Source: Gavia stellata
Lineage: Eukaryota; Chordata; Aves; Gaviiformes; Gaviidae
NCBI RefSeq assembly: GCF_030936135.1
Contig: NC_082596.1
Coordinates: forward strand, 15,042,155-15,106,154
DNA length: 64,000 nt
Reading direction: 5' to 3'
The notes below the pieces were generated by a model. It saw nothing but the letters and a program-made list of their open reading frames with translations. It was not told where the DNA came from and did no database searches. The number at the start of each line of letters is the position of its first letter. Within the stretch, counting starts at the first letter, position 1. The position numbers and the translations under genes were made by a program. Below, one piece after another: positions 40,301 through 49,000 of this stretch.

Positions 40301-42296
40301 TGAAGACAAAATATGCAGAGCTATAGCACAAATGCTTTTGCAAAATGCAGTTAAATTCAATCTATCAGAGTTTCAAGAAGTCTGGCAACAAAGCGTCCCT
40401 GAAGGGATGGCAACAAGGCTTGATCAGCTTAAGGTAAAACTTAAAGGAGTATGGATTCTTTCATGAGTAGGCTGTTAACTGACTTGTGTCACATGTAGAT
40501 TTTATCGATTAAGGGGGATTGATTGTGTTATTTCTGTCAGCATCAGTAGTCTGGAATCATGACAATTCAGGTTTCTGTAAGTCTGGGATGTTTCACTGTT
40601 TGAAGAAAAGTTGCAGCTGTACAGTTAATACTTGTAAATGTAAGTAGAACAGAAGCTGAAGCTATTGTCAAGCAGACTGTAGTGACAGCCAGTAGAGTAG
40701 CAAGCACCGTGGAAATCCTTAAGCTCAAAGGAGACAGATGTTGGGACTTAATGAATTTCCCCCTCCCTCCTCGTCATAAAGGAAATTATAAATACTGCCT
40801 GTAAGACAACTGCCTTTAGGATACTTTTTCACTTTGCCTCTAGTAGTGCAGTTTTAGAAGGCTTTGGAGGTGCAAAGGACAACTTATATGGATTGCCAGA
40901 AAGAAGGAAGTGTAATTGTTTTGTCTTTACTTAACACTTTCTCTCTGCTGATCTACAGGGCTTGGCTCTTGTGGATAAAAGCTCAAGACCAGAGACCATC
41001 TTTCTGCTAAAAGTAGAAGACTTACCTGAAGATAATCAGGAAAGATTCAACAGCTTATTCAGCATACGTGAAAAGTGGACAGAAGTTGATATTACCCCTT
41101 ATATACAGTAAGGATATATTTAAGTATATATAAAAAATATATTTAATATGTGTTTTTTAAAAAAGACACAGTGAAGTAGAAGAATTAGAATATAATTAGT
41201 ATTACATTTTTCCCCTTTTGCATGGCTGACTTCTTATCAGCTATGATTGCCTCAAATACTGTACTTTCCACTTTAAATGAATACGAATTCCATATAAATA
41301 GAATCCCCGACCCTGGGAAGCTGATCCTACTGAATTTAAATGGGAGGTAACTCTGTCTTATTTGACTGAGGCAGATTTAACTCAAAGGATAAACCTCCTG
41401 ACATTTATAATCAGTCTCCACATTTAGAACTCAAGAACTATAGAGCAATAGTGCTTCCTGTGCTGCATCCTTCGTTCTTTTGGTGGTTAACACTTACACT
41501 ATCTGGAATGCCCAGCCAGGATACATGTGAGCAGATATAGATGGTAACCCAGAAGTAACTGCATCAAACCTTTATGAGTGGCTATAAATTTACTGTAATA
41601 TTATTGAGTAGTTCAAAGCTAACTGTTTTGCTAGACTGAAAACCCTTTAGAGAACAACTATAATAGATACCAACCAACCCCACTAAAAAAAACCAAATCC
41701 TTGTTTCTGAAGTAAATCATAGAATCACTTAGGTTGGAAAAGACCTTTAAGATCATCAAGTCCAACTGTAAACCTAACACTGCCAAGTCCACCACCTCAT
41801 CCACATGTCTTTTAAATACCTCCAGGGATGGTGACTCTACCACCTCCCTGGGCAGCCTGGTCCAGTGCTTGACAACCCCTTCAGTGAAGAAATTTTTCCT
41901 AATATCCAATCTAAACCTCCCCTGGCACAACTTGAGGCCATTTCCTTTCGTCCTATATAATATATAAAATAAAGTAGTTTTGCCTGTTGCTTATATGTCA
42001 AGGCCAGTTCTAAACTTTCGGTAATTTAAAGCATTATGTGACAGTTACAGTAGTTCATTGTTTTTGTTGTTGTTTTTCCTCCCAATACCCTAATCCAGTT
42101 TATTGCTATATTTACAAGTATTGTACAGATTCATTTTATATGACAGTATCTCTAATGCCAATGTCATCTGCTTTATTTCCTCTATAGAGACTTATGTGCA
42201 GAGAAGCAGACGGTTGGTGCTCTTCTGACAAAATATGCTCGCTCCTCAATGCAGAATGGTCTTAAAGTTTATAATTCTAGAAGACCCATCTTGTAA
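28183..42296 (+). CDS. DSCC1: DSCC1, sister chromatid cohesion protein DCC1 (whole gene, 9 exons)
   Basis: DSCC1 (Dcc1) pairs with CTF8 on the CTF18-RFC clamp loader, which loads PCNA on the leading strand, supports sister chromatid cohesion and contacts DNA polymerase epsilon in the nucleus. Nine coding exons join in frame: 28,183-28,352; 30,110-30,278; 32,734-32,868; 35,821-35,911; 37,244-37,382; 38,384-38,436; 40,279-40,433; 40,959-41,107; 42,188-42,296. The sum is 1170 bases, or 389 residues, against 393 in human. All introns are GT-AG. Marker words are [76 protein letters not shown] and [15 protein letters not shown]. The N-terminal half forms the CTF8-binding part; the C-terminal third corresponds to the winged-helix region that binds Pol epsilon. 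The ATG in [12 protein letters not shown] matches the human start MKRTRDEVDATLQ. No break is seen, so the gene should work. Confidence 0.96.
28353..30109 (+). other. DSCC1: DSCC1 intron 1
   Basis: The first 350 bases belong to the CpG island. The rest is AT-rich, and I recognise no gene or repeat in it. It ends in a poly-T tract and CCCAG. Confidence 0.85.
30110..30278 (+). CDS. DSCC1: DSCC1 exon 2
   Basis: Codes residues 57-113, including [20 protein letters not shown] and [11 protein letters not shown], nearly the same as human DSCC1. Donor CAG|GTATGT. Confidence 0.96.
30279..32733 (+). other. DSCC1: DSCC1 intron 2
   Basis: Mostly AT-rich unique-looking sequence. A 160-codon open frame of unknown meaning lies on the opposite strand at 32,268-32,750, running from exon 3 into this intron. 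I see no transposon. Confidence 0.8.
32734..32868 (+). CDS. DSCC1: DSCC1 exon 3
   Basis: Codes residues 114-158 in phase 0: [19 protein letters not shown] and [11 protein letters not shown]. The end (DQTLTFSK) differs most from human. Donor AAG|GTAAAT. Confidence 0.96.
32869..35820 (+). other. DSCC1: DSCC1 intron 3
   Basis: The longest DSCC1 intron. I recognise no gene or known transposon in it. A short direct repeat of TGTCATGTATGA lies near 33,217-33,242. It ends in a pyrimidine tract before the AG at 35,819-35,820. Confidence 0.8.
35821..35911 (+). CDS. DSCC1: DSCC1 exon 4
   Basis: Codes residues 159-188 plus one base: [17 protein letters not shown] and LDACKIE. Donor G|GTATTT. Confidence 0.95.
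35912..37243 (+). other. DSCC1: DSCC1 intron 4
   Basis: Holds a diverged reverse-oriented CR1 copy at about 36,448-36,780; the rest is unremarkable. Confidence 0.8.
36448..36780 (-). mobile_element. Diverged CR1 LINE fragment in DSCC1 intron 4
   Basis: Starts with AGTCATAGAATAATATAGGG, the reverse complement of a CR1 3' end. It goes on with CCAAGGATGGAGATTGCACA and TTGCCTCCTGTCCCATTGCT, CR1 landmarks in reverse order and orientation. No coding frame is preserved. The right border is approximate. Confidence 0.8.
37244..37382 (+). CDS. DSCC1: DSCC1 exon 5
   Basis: Codes residues 189-234 plus two bases: [20 protein letters not shown] and [13 protein letters not shown]. Donor AC|GTAAGC. Confidence 0.95.
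37383..38383 (+). other. DSCC1: DSCC1 intron 5
   Basis: About 1.0 kb of AT-rich sequence with nothing recognised. It ends in an unusually long T-run before CAG. Confidence 0.85.
38384..38436 (+). CDS. DSCC1: DSCC1 exon 6 (53 bases)
   Basis: A short exon coding [18 protein letters not shown], matching EEMIEHCLKCYGKKYVDE in human. Donor ATG|GTAAGT is close to ideal, and the acceptor has a very strong T tract. Confidence 0.93.
38437..40278 (+). other. DSCC1: DSCC1 intron 6
   Basis: Holds a CR1 copy in gene orientation at about 38,660-39,326; the remainder is unrecognised AT-rich sequence. It ends in a tandem CAGCAG acceptor. Confidence 0.8.
38660..39326 (+). mobile_element. CR1 LINE 3' fragment in DSCC1 intron 6
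   Basis: Begins with CAGCAGTGTGCCCAGG and ends in repeated GATTCTATGATTCTATAATT units. The frame 38,800-39,231 codes the CR1 ORF2 C-terminus ([50 protein letters not shown]). A stop in the 5' part and a 19-bp duplication near 38,829-38,859 break the frame. Confidence 0.93.
40279..40433 (+). CDS. DSCC1: DSCC1 exon 7
   Basis: Codes about residues 253-304: [37 protein letters not shown] and DQLK. The acceptor is the second AG of CAGCAG, giving DDGEVYFE as in human (DEGEVYFE). Use of the first AG at 40,274-40,275 would add one alanine. Donor AAG|GTAAAA. Confidence 0.95.
40434..40958 (+). other. DSCC1: DSCC1 intron 7
   Basis: About 0.5 kb with no recognised repeat or gene. Confidence 0.85.
40959..41107 (+). 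CDS. DSCC1: DSCC1 exon 8
   Basis: Codes residues 305-353 plus two bases: [39 protein letters not shown] and DITPYI. Donor CA|GTAAGG. Confidence 0.95.
41108..42187 (+). other. DSCC1: DSCC1 intron 8
   Basis: Holds a reverse-oriented CR1 fragment at 41,716-41,958; otherwise unrecognised. Confidence 0.8.
41716..41958 (-). mobile_element. CR1 LINE 3' fragment in DSCC1 intron 8, reverse
   Basis: Begins with AATCATAGAATCACTTAGG and the block AAGATCATCAAGTCCAACTG, the reverse complement of a CR1 3' end. On the minus strand it still codes [20 protein letters not shown] and [20 protein letters not shown]. It looks little diverged and is cut at about 240 bases. Confidence 0.92.
42188..42296 (+). CDS. 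DSCC1: DSCC1 exon 9 with stop codon
   Basis: Codes residues 354-389 ([35 protein letters not shown]) and the TAA stop at 42,294-42,296. Confidence 0.96.
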
Positions 42297-43525
42297 CAAG
42301 TATTGTTTTAAGAACTGAGAATACTGAATGGAGTAACAGTGAATGTTGCTTCTTCCTGCCTTCTGGGGAAAGGAGGTGTTAACTGATATTATAGAGTGTT
42401 CTTGAGTTCAAGAAACTTAGCTTCTTGAATGAGTTTTGTTTTCTGCTCAGCTAAGTAGAACGTGAGGGCACTTGCCTCGTCTCAGAAACTATCGTGTCAT
42501 CAGCCGCCCATGCCCGCCTTCCTCTGCCCACCTTCTTTTTTCCTTTGTGTCTGCAGTTATGCCAGGAGTCAAGCTACTTCTTGAATACACTTTAGCTGTC
42601 TATCCATAAACTGAAGTCTGACATGAAAAATTAAAACCTCCTTGATAATAATTGAATCAATTGAATTGACTTCAACAGACAAATGGAATGCTTAGTCTTT
42701 TGCCCATTAGTGAGCATTCTTAAAGATTAAGATTTCGTTGCAGTGTTGACAATGTGAATACTGCTGACCTCAACAAGCTCATGAACAAATTAATCCTGAC
42801 TGAGACTACATGAATCTTCATTTTGGAAGGTGGTTCTTCTTGTGGTCATGTCTGAGTAACATTGGCACAAGCTCTTGACGCTTTTAACACTTGGCAGAAT
42901 TGCCTTTTAAATATTACAAAAACAAATTGCAGTCAAGTGTGAAGATGTGAGAGAATAGTTGGACACTGTATTATGAACTTCTTACAAACTGCCATTAGAA
43001 TGTAGCTGATGTAAAATCAATGTTTTACAGAAGACTTTGCTTTTTAAAGAGTACTTATAAAACTTTGTAATGCGATTTATTATTTTTTAAAAAAATCTTT
43101 GTTATGGCAAATAACTGCACGTAGAAACTGTGCCTTAAACTTAGGGTGGAATACTATTCTGTGTAGAGCAATGAAACAGATTTTTTTGATATTGCCATAA
43201 AGGGGAGTGCCTAAAATTGACATTTTGTAATCATTAAAAAGAATTGTTTGCATTTGTCTGTGAACCAGAGTTTAATATTAGACATTTTCCAGATTTTTTT
43301 AAAATTTAACAATTGTAGGGGTTTTTTATACAAAAAGCATTTGCTTCATCAAACTCAGATTTCAGGTATGAAAAGCCCTGGAACTGCTAGCATGCCCAAT
43401 GTAGGGTGAGCAGGGAGAGGAAAGAAACCAGAAGTCAAATGTAACTCTTAAGATGGATGTGTACATCCTTGGAATTTTGTTCTAGATAAAAAGCTGAATA
43501 AAAACTACTTTCTGAGCTCTGCTTA
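42297..43525 (+). other. DSCC1: DSCC1 3' UTR (probable)
   Basis: AT-rich sequence after the DSCC1 stop. ATTAAA occurs near 43,232, and a canonical AATAAA lies at 43,497-43,502, followed by a T/G-rich stretch. The second is the likelier end of the transcript. Confidence 0.6.
43497..43502 (+). terminator. DSCC1: Poly(A) signal AATAAA, probably DSCC1
   Basis: Canonical hexamer about 1.2 kb after the DSCC1 stop, with TGCTTATTTTTGG about 20 bases downstream as a possible GU/U-rich element. Earlier weaker variants exist, so other ends are possible. Confidence 0.55.
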
Positions 43526-44480
43526 TTTTTGGCCACTGATGCAAGATCAATTCCCTGTGCTCCCCATGTCAGAAGCATACAGGTATGGTGTTTGACCCAG
43601 CTGTGTAGAGACTCAGCTGCCTTATAATGGCTCTCTGCCTGGAAGAACTGCCTTGTTCACTCTCTGGTTTCAACAGCTGTCGTCCTTTTGGTAACACCAG
43701 AAGGTTCCCTCTCAGAGACATCAATGGTGATATGAATGCCAAAGCCTTGCATCATAGAAGGTTCCTTAGTTGAAGTACACAAGACAATTAATAGTCTTGT
43801 AGTCTGTCATACAACAGTGTATATTTACATTGGGTTTTGTTTGTGAAACAAGTAAGAATTTAAGTATTGCATGCATAATGCTGCACCATAGTGCTGAGGT
43901 AATGATTCAGGTTTATCTAAATTATTTTTGCATGTGTAATCATCCTGCATGTTCCCAGTGCTTCTAATTAGTTTTGTCAGACACTGAAAATGAGATCATG
44001 CTTTCTAAATTTCAAGAACTGTTGATGCTGAAAGGGCTAGCTCCATTAGCTGCTTCGATGCAAGCAATTACTTTAACATAGAACAGATGAATCAAAACTT
44101 GCTTGTAATAGAACAAATCTAGGTTATGAAGAAACTTCACATGGTTCATGTTGTGTCCACCTGATACTGTACCTAAAGATACTCCACAGCACACTCAGGG
44201 TAGGAGGCAAGAGGTCATTACACCCAATCTGATTTTGTGGCTCTGTGCCATGTTTCCAGTAGTGTTGTTACTGTCTTAAATCCTTTTTTGTTTCAGAAGC
44301 GAAGACTGATGTGTTTTAGTATATTCCTGTGAGTTTGTGTTGGGGGTGCCCTTAAGCCTGGCCCTCGAGGAAGTTCAGGTACACGCAGTTCGTGCGTTCC
44401 GGTAGATTTAAGTGTTTGTCAGTCACTGGACCTTTACTAGTGCAAATGAGGTAGTGAGAGGCTCACCCGTGCGTAAGGGT
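43526..44480. other. Short intergenic spacer between DSCC1 and TAF2
   Basis: About 1 kb of non-island sequence between the probable DSCC1 3' end and the TAF2 CpG island. I recognise no gene or repeat. Confidence 0.6.
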
Positions 44481-45196
44481 CAGTAGTGGGCACAGCCAGA
44501 GATCTGAGTGAAGGCCCCCGGCAGCTTAGCGGCAGCAGCTGGGCGTGTTACCGTCCCCTCTGCAGCAGTTTAAGAGCCCCACGCGGAGCAGCTCGCTGCC
44601 CGCAGAGGCACAGCCACCATCACGGTGGCCGCCGGCCGCAGCCTGTGAGGCCTGAGCTGCGGCCTGCGCCGGGGCTGGTGCTCCCCTCTCCGAGGGAAAG
44701 CCCCACCAACAGCGAAGATATCAGCTGAGGGCACTACCGCACTCGAATTAAATCCCAGACTGTAAGTCAGAACCAGTTATTTTATGGACCTGAGCTTTGA
44801 CGCTACTCGAGGTTTCCGGACCGAGTGGCAAGCGGAGAGGAACGGGGCCGCCGACGCTGGCGGTGGCAGGGGCGGGGCCGCCACCACCCCCTTCCTGAGG
44901 CCCCGCCCCCGCCGCGGCAGGGCATGCGCATGCGGAGTCGCGGCCTTCGTGCCCCGCGCGCCTGCCTGCTGCTACGCTGAAGGCCCCCAGGACGCATGCG
45001 CACGAGGACATGACCCGGCCCCGAATACGTCTTTTGCATTATTTTGGGGGGTTTCTTTTCTTTTTTTTTTTTTCTTTTGCCTATGGCCGCCTCTGACATA
45101 GGTACACCACCTTTCTGAAAAACAAGATTCCAAAAGGCTTTCCATCCTTAAAGAAATAAAGATCCGTTAAACGGCCTATGACCTTTCAACCGCCAG

Positions 45197-45209
45197 GGGT
45201 CAAAGGTTA
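45197..45209 (+). promoter_or_regulatory. DR1-like nuclear receptor motif in TAF2 promoter
   Basis: GGGTCAAAGGTTA reads as two AGGTCA-like half-sites one base apart, the form bound by HNF4, COUP-TF or RXR-type receptors. A TGACCT half-site in inverse orientation lies just upstream at 45,179-45,184. Binding is inferred from motif shape only. Confidence 0.35.
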
Positions 45210-45213
45210 GTAA

Positions 45214-45225
45214 CAAAATGGCGGC
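45214..45225 (+). promoter_or_regulatory. TAF2: YY1-type element CAAAATGGCGGC
   Basis: Full match to the extended YY1 consensus with the ATGG in the plus direction. In TATA-less genes this element often marks the start of the transcript and the first ATG. Confidence 0.6.
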
Positions 45226-45274
45226 CGCTGCTGAGGGGGAGAGCGTTGGCGGGGCCTGGCGGGCGTGCTGCTGA
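45218..45274 (+). other. Upstream open reading frame in TAF2 leader, 18 codons
   Basis: The ATG inside the YY1 element opens an 18-codon frame ending at TGA 45,272-45,274. If transcription starts at or before 45,214, this frame would be in the leader of TAF2. It is probably regulatory and not a protein gene. Confidence 0.4.
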
Positions 45275-45947
45275 GGAGGAGCTTCGCGCGGCCTGGAGAG
45301 CTTGCACCGTGCCGGTGGGCCACCCCTGCCCTCCATGCCGGCCGATCCCAGCCGACTGCCCCGGACCAGAACGAGCCGCGGGAGTTCCCAGCCCAGCCGC
45401 CGCTCGGAGCAGCGCCCGCGTCCGCAGCGACGTTAAGGCTGGGCCGCGCGGGGCTCTGCGGCGCCGCCTGCGCTCCCCGCTCCTGGCCCACTCGCCCCCT
45501 GGCACCGCCTCTCCCACCTGTCAGCGGAGGGTGCTGCCCCAGCTGCGTGTCCCAGAAGTGGGGACCCCTCGCTGTGCCTGCCCAGCCTCCCCGGCCACGG
45601 CCTTCATGATTTAGTAGCTCCCATCTCCACTGCCCGTTGAGCCGGTTGATGTACGTGGCTTCCGCGGAAAGGAAACACGCAGCGTCTCTGAACTGGTATC
45701 GTACACCCTGTGGAGAGAGAGGTGGTGTGCTGCACTCGTAAAAGGTTGTGTAGAAAGACTGAATGTTGTTTGTGTTATAACTATGGTGCTTATTCGAGCT
45801 GAAGACTGTTGGGAGTCACAGATCCACTGGGGAGATGAGTGATCAAGTACGACCTGACACAGGGAAAAATCAAAGGACCCACCAAGCGAGGATGATGTTC
45901 ATGCCAGTCTGACGGTCAGCAGTGTGTGTTTAGTGCTGCTGTTCAGG

Positions 45948-46000
45948 ATGAATAGGAAGAAAGGAGACAAAGGATTTGAGAGCCCAAGACCATATAAATT
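45948..46000 (+). CDS. TAF2: TAF2 exon 1 (coding part)
   Basis: Codes [17 protein letters not shown] and the first two bases of a leucine codon. The exon is followed by ATAAGTATCC. Reading on gives TTA TAA, so the exon must end at 46,000 (or earlier) to keep the frame. Confidence 0.85.
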
Positions 46001-49000
46001 ATAAGTATCCAATTTTTTTAAAAGTTGTTATACTTGAGACCAATGCATATTTGAAACAGGCCACAGGCTGATCAGTAATTATATGCTTGAGAAGGTTGTA
46101 ACTATTGCTTATGGTGTAGCTTGCACTCAGAAAATGTGTGTTGTAGGTGTATGTTTTATTGTGTAAATGGACTCACTCCTGGACAGTGAGTCTGTCAACC
46201 ATGCAGTCTCATCTTATATTTACACTGTGCTCTTAAAACCATGGAGATCTCTCCGAACGATATCAGCACTACAGACCATGCTACCATGTTTCATTATTAC
46301 TGCTGTGTGAAACCCTTTTGACTTAAGGGCTTTTTTGTACATTAAAAAAAGTGCTTGCATTTGCGGCAAGCAGCTTTGTTAAGCAAATTGTCATTTTTAC
46401 ACATTCATTATTTTGGTTGTAAGAAGGCTGTAAAGCAGTTGGTTTTGGATTTCAGTGGGTCTTTATGTATTTTCGTTTATACCTCCTTGATTTCTTTATA
46501 AATCTGTAACACAAATGTATTTCTAAATAGAATCACTCTTGTTATCATTTATATTTTAATGTGTAGGTAATGTTTGAATCCATTGTTGGATACTGGATGT
46601 TATTCTCTTGTAGGAATTTTTATTGAACTTGCTCAACTGAACCAAAGTCACTTTTTAATGCACAGGGTACATGAGTATGTGCATATAATGTGTGATGTGG
46701 CATAGAAGGTGAATTATTACAAAGTTGTATCTTGACTTGTGAATAGCACTACTGTGAAGTGTGATGAAGATGCCACCTACTACAGAAAAAATACAGAAAT
46801 AACTTCTAAAGTTTTAAAAAAGTTGGAATTATTATTTTTTCTTCCATTTTTTAATTGAGTTGTATTCACTAGGAGTTCTAATACATCATTCAAAATTTAA
46901 GCAAATACATTTGACTTGTTTAAAATACCTATCTTGATTGCTATATAAACATTATTTAAAATAATACATTTTAATGACATACTAATTGTGAAAGCACATA
47001 TTGTATCTTTTTTCATGTATAGTACCTGCTTACATAAATTTTTAATGAAAGTCAGCTCATCAGGTAAATTTTCCGCAGGTCTCTGATTGGAAATGTTACG
47101 GCTGTATCCTGTTTCTAATACCGCACATCACTAAAATGTTAGAACTTGATTCTATGCCATTAGCAATACTATATTTTTACATACTGTTACATGATGATCA
47201 AAAGCGGTGTTGTTATCTTCCTGTATTACTAGTAATATTTATACTGGTATGATACTATACTTTGATTTTATTGGAACTTTTCTGACCTAGTGTGCAACTT
47301 CTATTCATTATTTGTTTTGGACCATGTAAGAGATTTAGACCGTCATGAATTCTCCTTCTATAAATATATGCTATATGCAGTATTTATCTATAAATACATC
47401 CATCCATCATGTATGAACTTTCTATTTTTTTAAATCGGGGTTAAAATATTATTTTAAATGCTGGCGTTTGTGCAAAACCTTACTTATTTAAAATTATTTT
47501 TTTTTCCAGCACAACTCACCAGGTAGTTTGTATCAACAACATAAATTTTCAGAGAAAGTCTGTTGTAGTAAGTATTTTTTAATAAAACGTGAAAGTAGAA
47601 ATTAAAAGTCTGGGTTTTCTTCATGCTTTTAGAGGAAACAACTGCACACACAAGCTAATAATGTTCTTAAGCTTCTTTATATTTTATACTTTCTAATCTG
47701 ATGCCTCTCATGAGTCTGTGATTCCTTGAGATGCGTCGAATAAAATACCTTCTAATTGTGAACACTTCAATCTCTGTAAGGAAAAGCTTTCTAAAAGAAA
47801 GTCACTGCATTGTAAATAATATTACAAAGTGATTTGCGTTTCAAAATTGACCTTCAACACAGTGTTAGCTGATGTTAGGGATAGGGTTATAGAGTTTTCT
47901 AGCTTATATGTGAGTTCACTGTGGCTTTGAAGAGACTTCCACGATTTTAGGCCTGAAGTCATTGAGGCTTTTTGTGAATTTAGATATCTGCCTAAATGGA
48001 TTCTGCTTAGGTTTTAAAAATCATTGCCTCAAGCTCAGATACCAAAGCCTAAAACAGTGATGGGAAACATAGTGATGCTAGTAACTTGAAATCTGGTCAA
48101 TAGAGGCAGATCGTTTCCAGTAAAACAAGCATGATTGTCTGTCACTTTGAAGTTTTTTGTTTTGTTTTATTTCACAGCTGGGAAAATTCACCTCTTAAAT
48201 GATATGAAAGAAAATGTATTCTAGACATCTAAAAAGGCAAACCAATTTCCTTTTTAAATAAAAAATTAACATGTTTTTACTTAAAATTTTCCTTTGCAAG
48301 GCATTAGTAAGAGTTTTCTTTATATATCTCTACTTTGTGAATGGGTAAAGATTTTACAGAAAGTTTTGATTTGTGTTTTCATAGGGTTATGTGGAACTGA
48401 CAATATTTCCCACAGTTGCAAACCTGAATAGAATCAAACTGAACAGTAAACAGTGCCGGATTTACAGAGTAAGAGTCAACGATTTAGAAGCAGCTTTCAT
48501 CTATAACGATCCAACGCTGGAGGTTTGTCACCATGAGTCAAAGCAGTAAGTGATGTGTTTAAAACTCTGCAGATGTAGTGTCTTCTGTTGCTGTTAAGCA
48601 TGACCTATTTCATTGTACTGGCAAGTTTTACCTGGTGATTTCCTAATGGTAACATAAGTTTCAGATAGAAACAGTTAACTTTTGGTTTGGTGACTTAATT
48701 TTGGGAAAGTATTTTGGCAATAATTTTGACTCCTGCTATTCTGCTTTAGAATTTCTTTTACTGACATTTCTTTGTATTGTTTTGTAAAAGTATCAGAAAC
48801 TTTTTAGTAAGTTCTTTATGGGAAAAAAGTGGTGGATGCCAGTAGTGTTCTCAGTGCTTTACGAAACTGTCCTTCTCATGTGTTTTTACCCTGGTGAGAA
48901 AATATCTTTGGCTAAAATGTTTTATCTTTTGTGGACTTCAGGTTTATCTGTGCCCAACTTTTACGCTCATTTATTTAAAGAAAATTTTGTTACATTATTG

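Larger units (their letters stand above)
44480..45680 (+). promoter_or_regulatory. TAF2: CpG island with TAF2 promoter and 5' UTR
   Basis: A GC-rich, CG-dense block with GC boxes near 44,870-44,915, a 16-base T-run near 45,062, then a second dense block from about 45,210. At 45,214-45,225 it has CAAAATGGCGGC, a good YY1 element, which in many TATA-less promoters lies at or just after the transcription start. It is followed by an upstream reading frame. Whether the 5' UTR runs unspliced from here to the ATG at 45,948 cannot be told; CAG directly before GATG could also be an acceptor. Confidence 0.7.

Noticed and set aside
44486-45614. Several 80-120-codon frames on both strands before TAF2
   Set aside because: All lie in the TAF2 CpG island and overlap each other in different frames; composition explains them.
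46005-47509. TAF2 intron 1 as a normal GT-AG intron
   Set aside because: It would put TAA directly after leucine 18 and shift the frame of exon 2.
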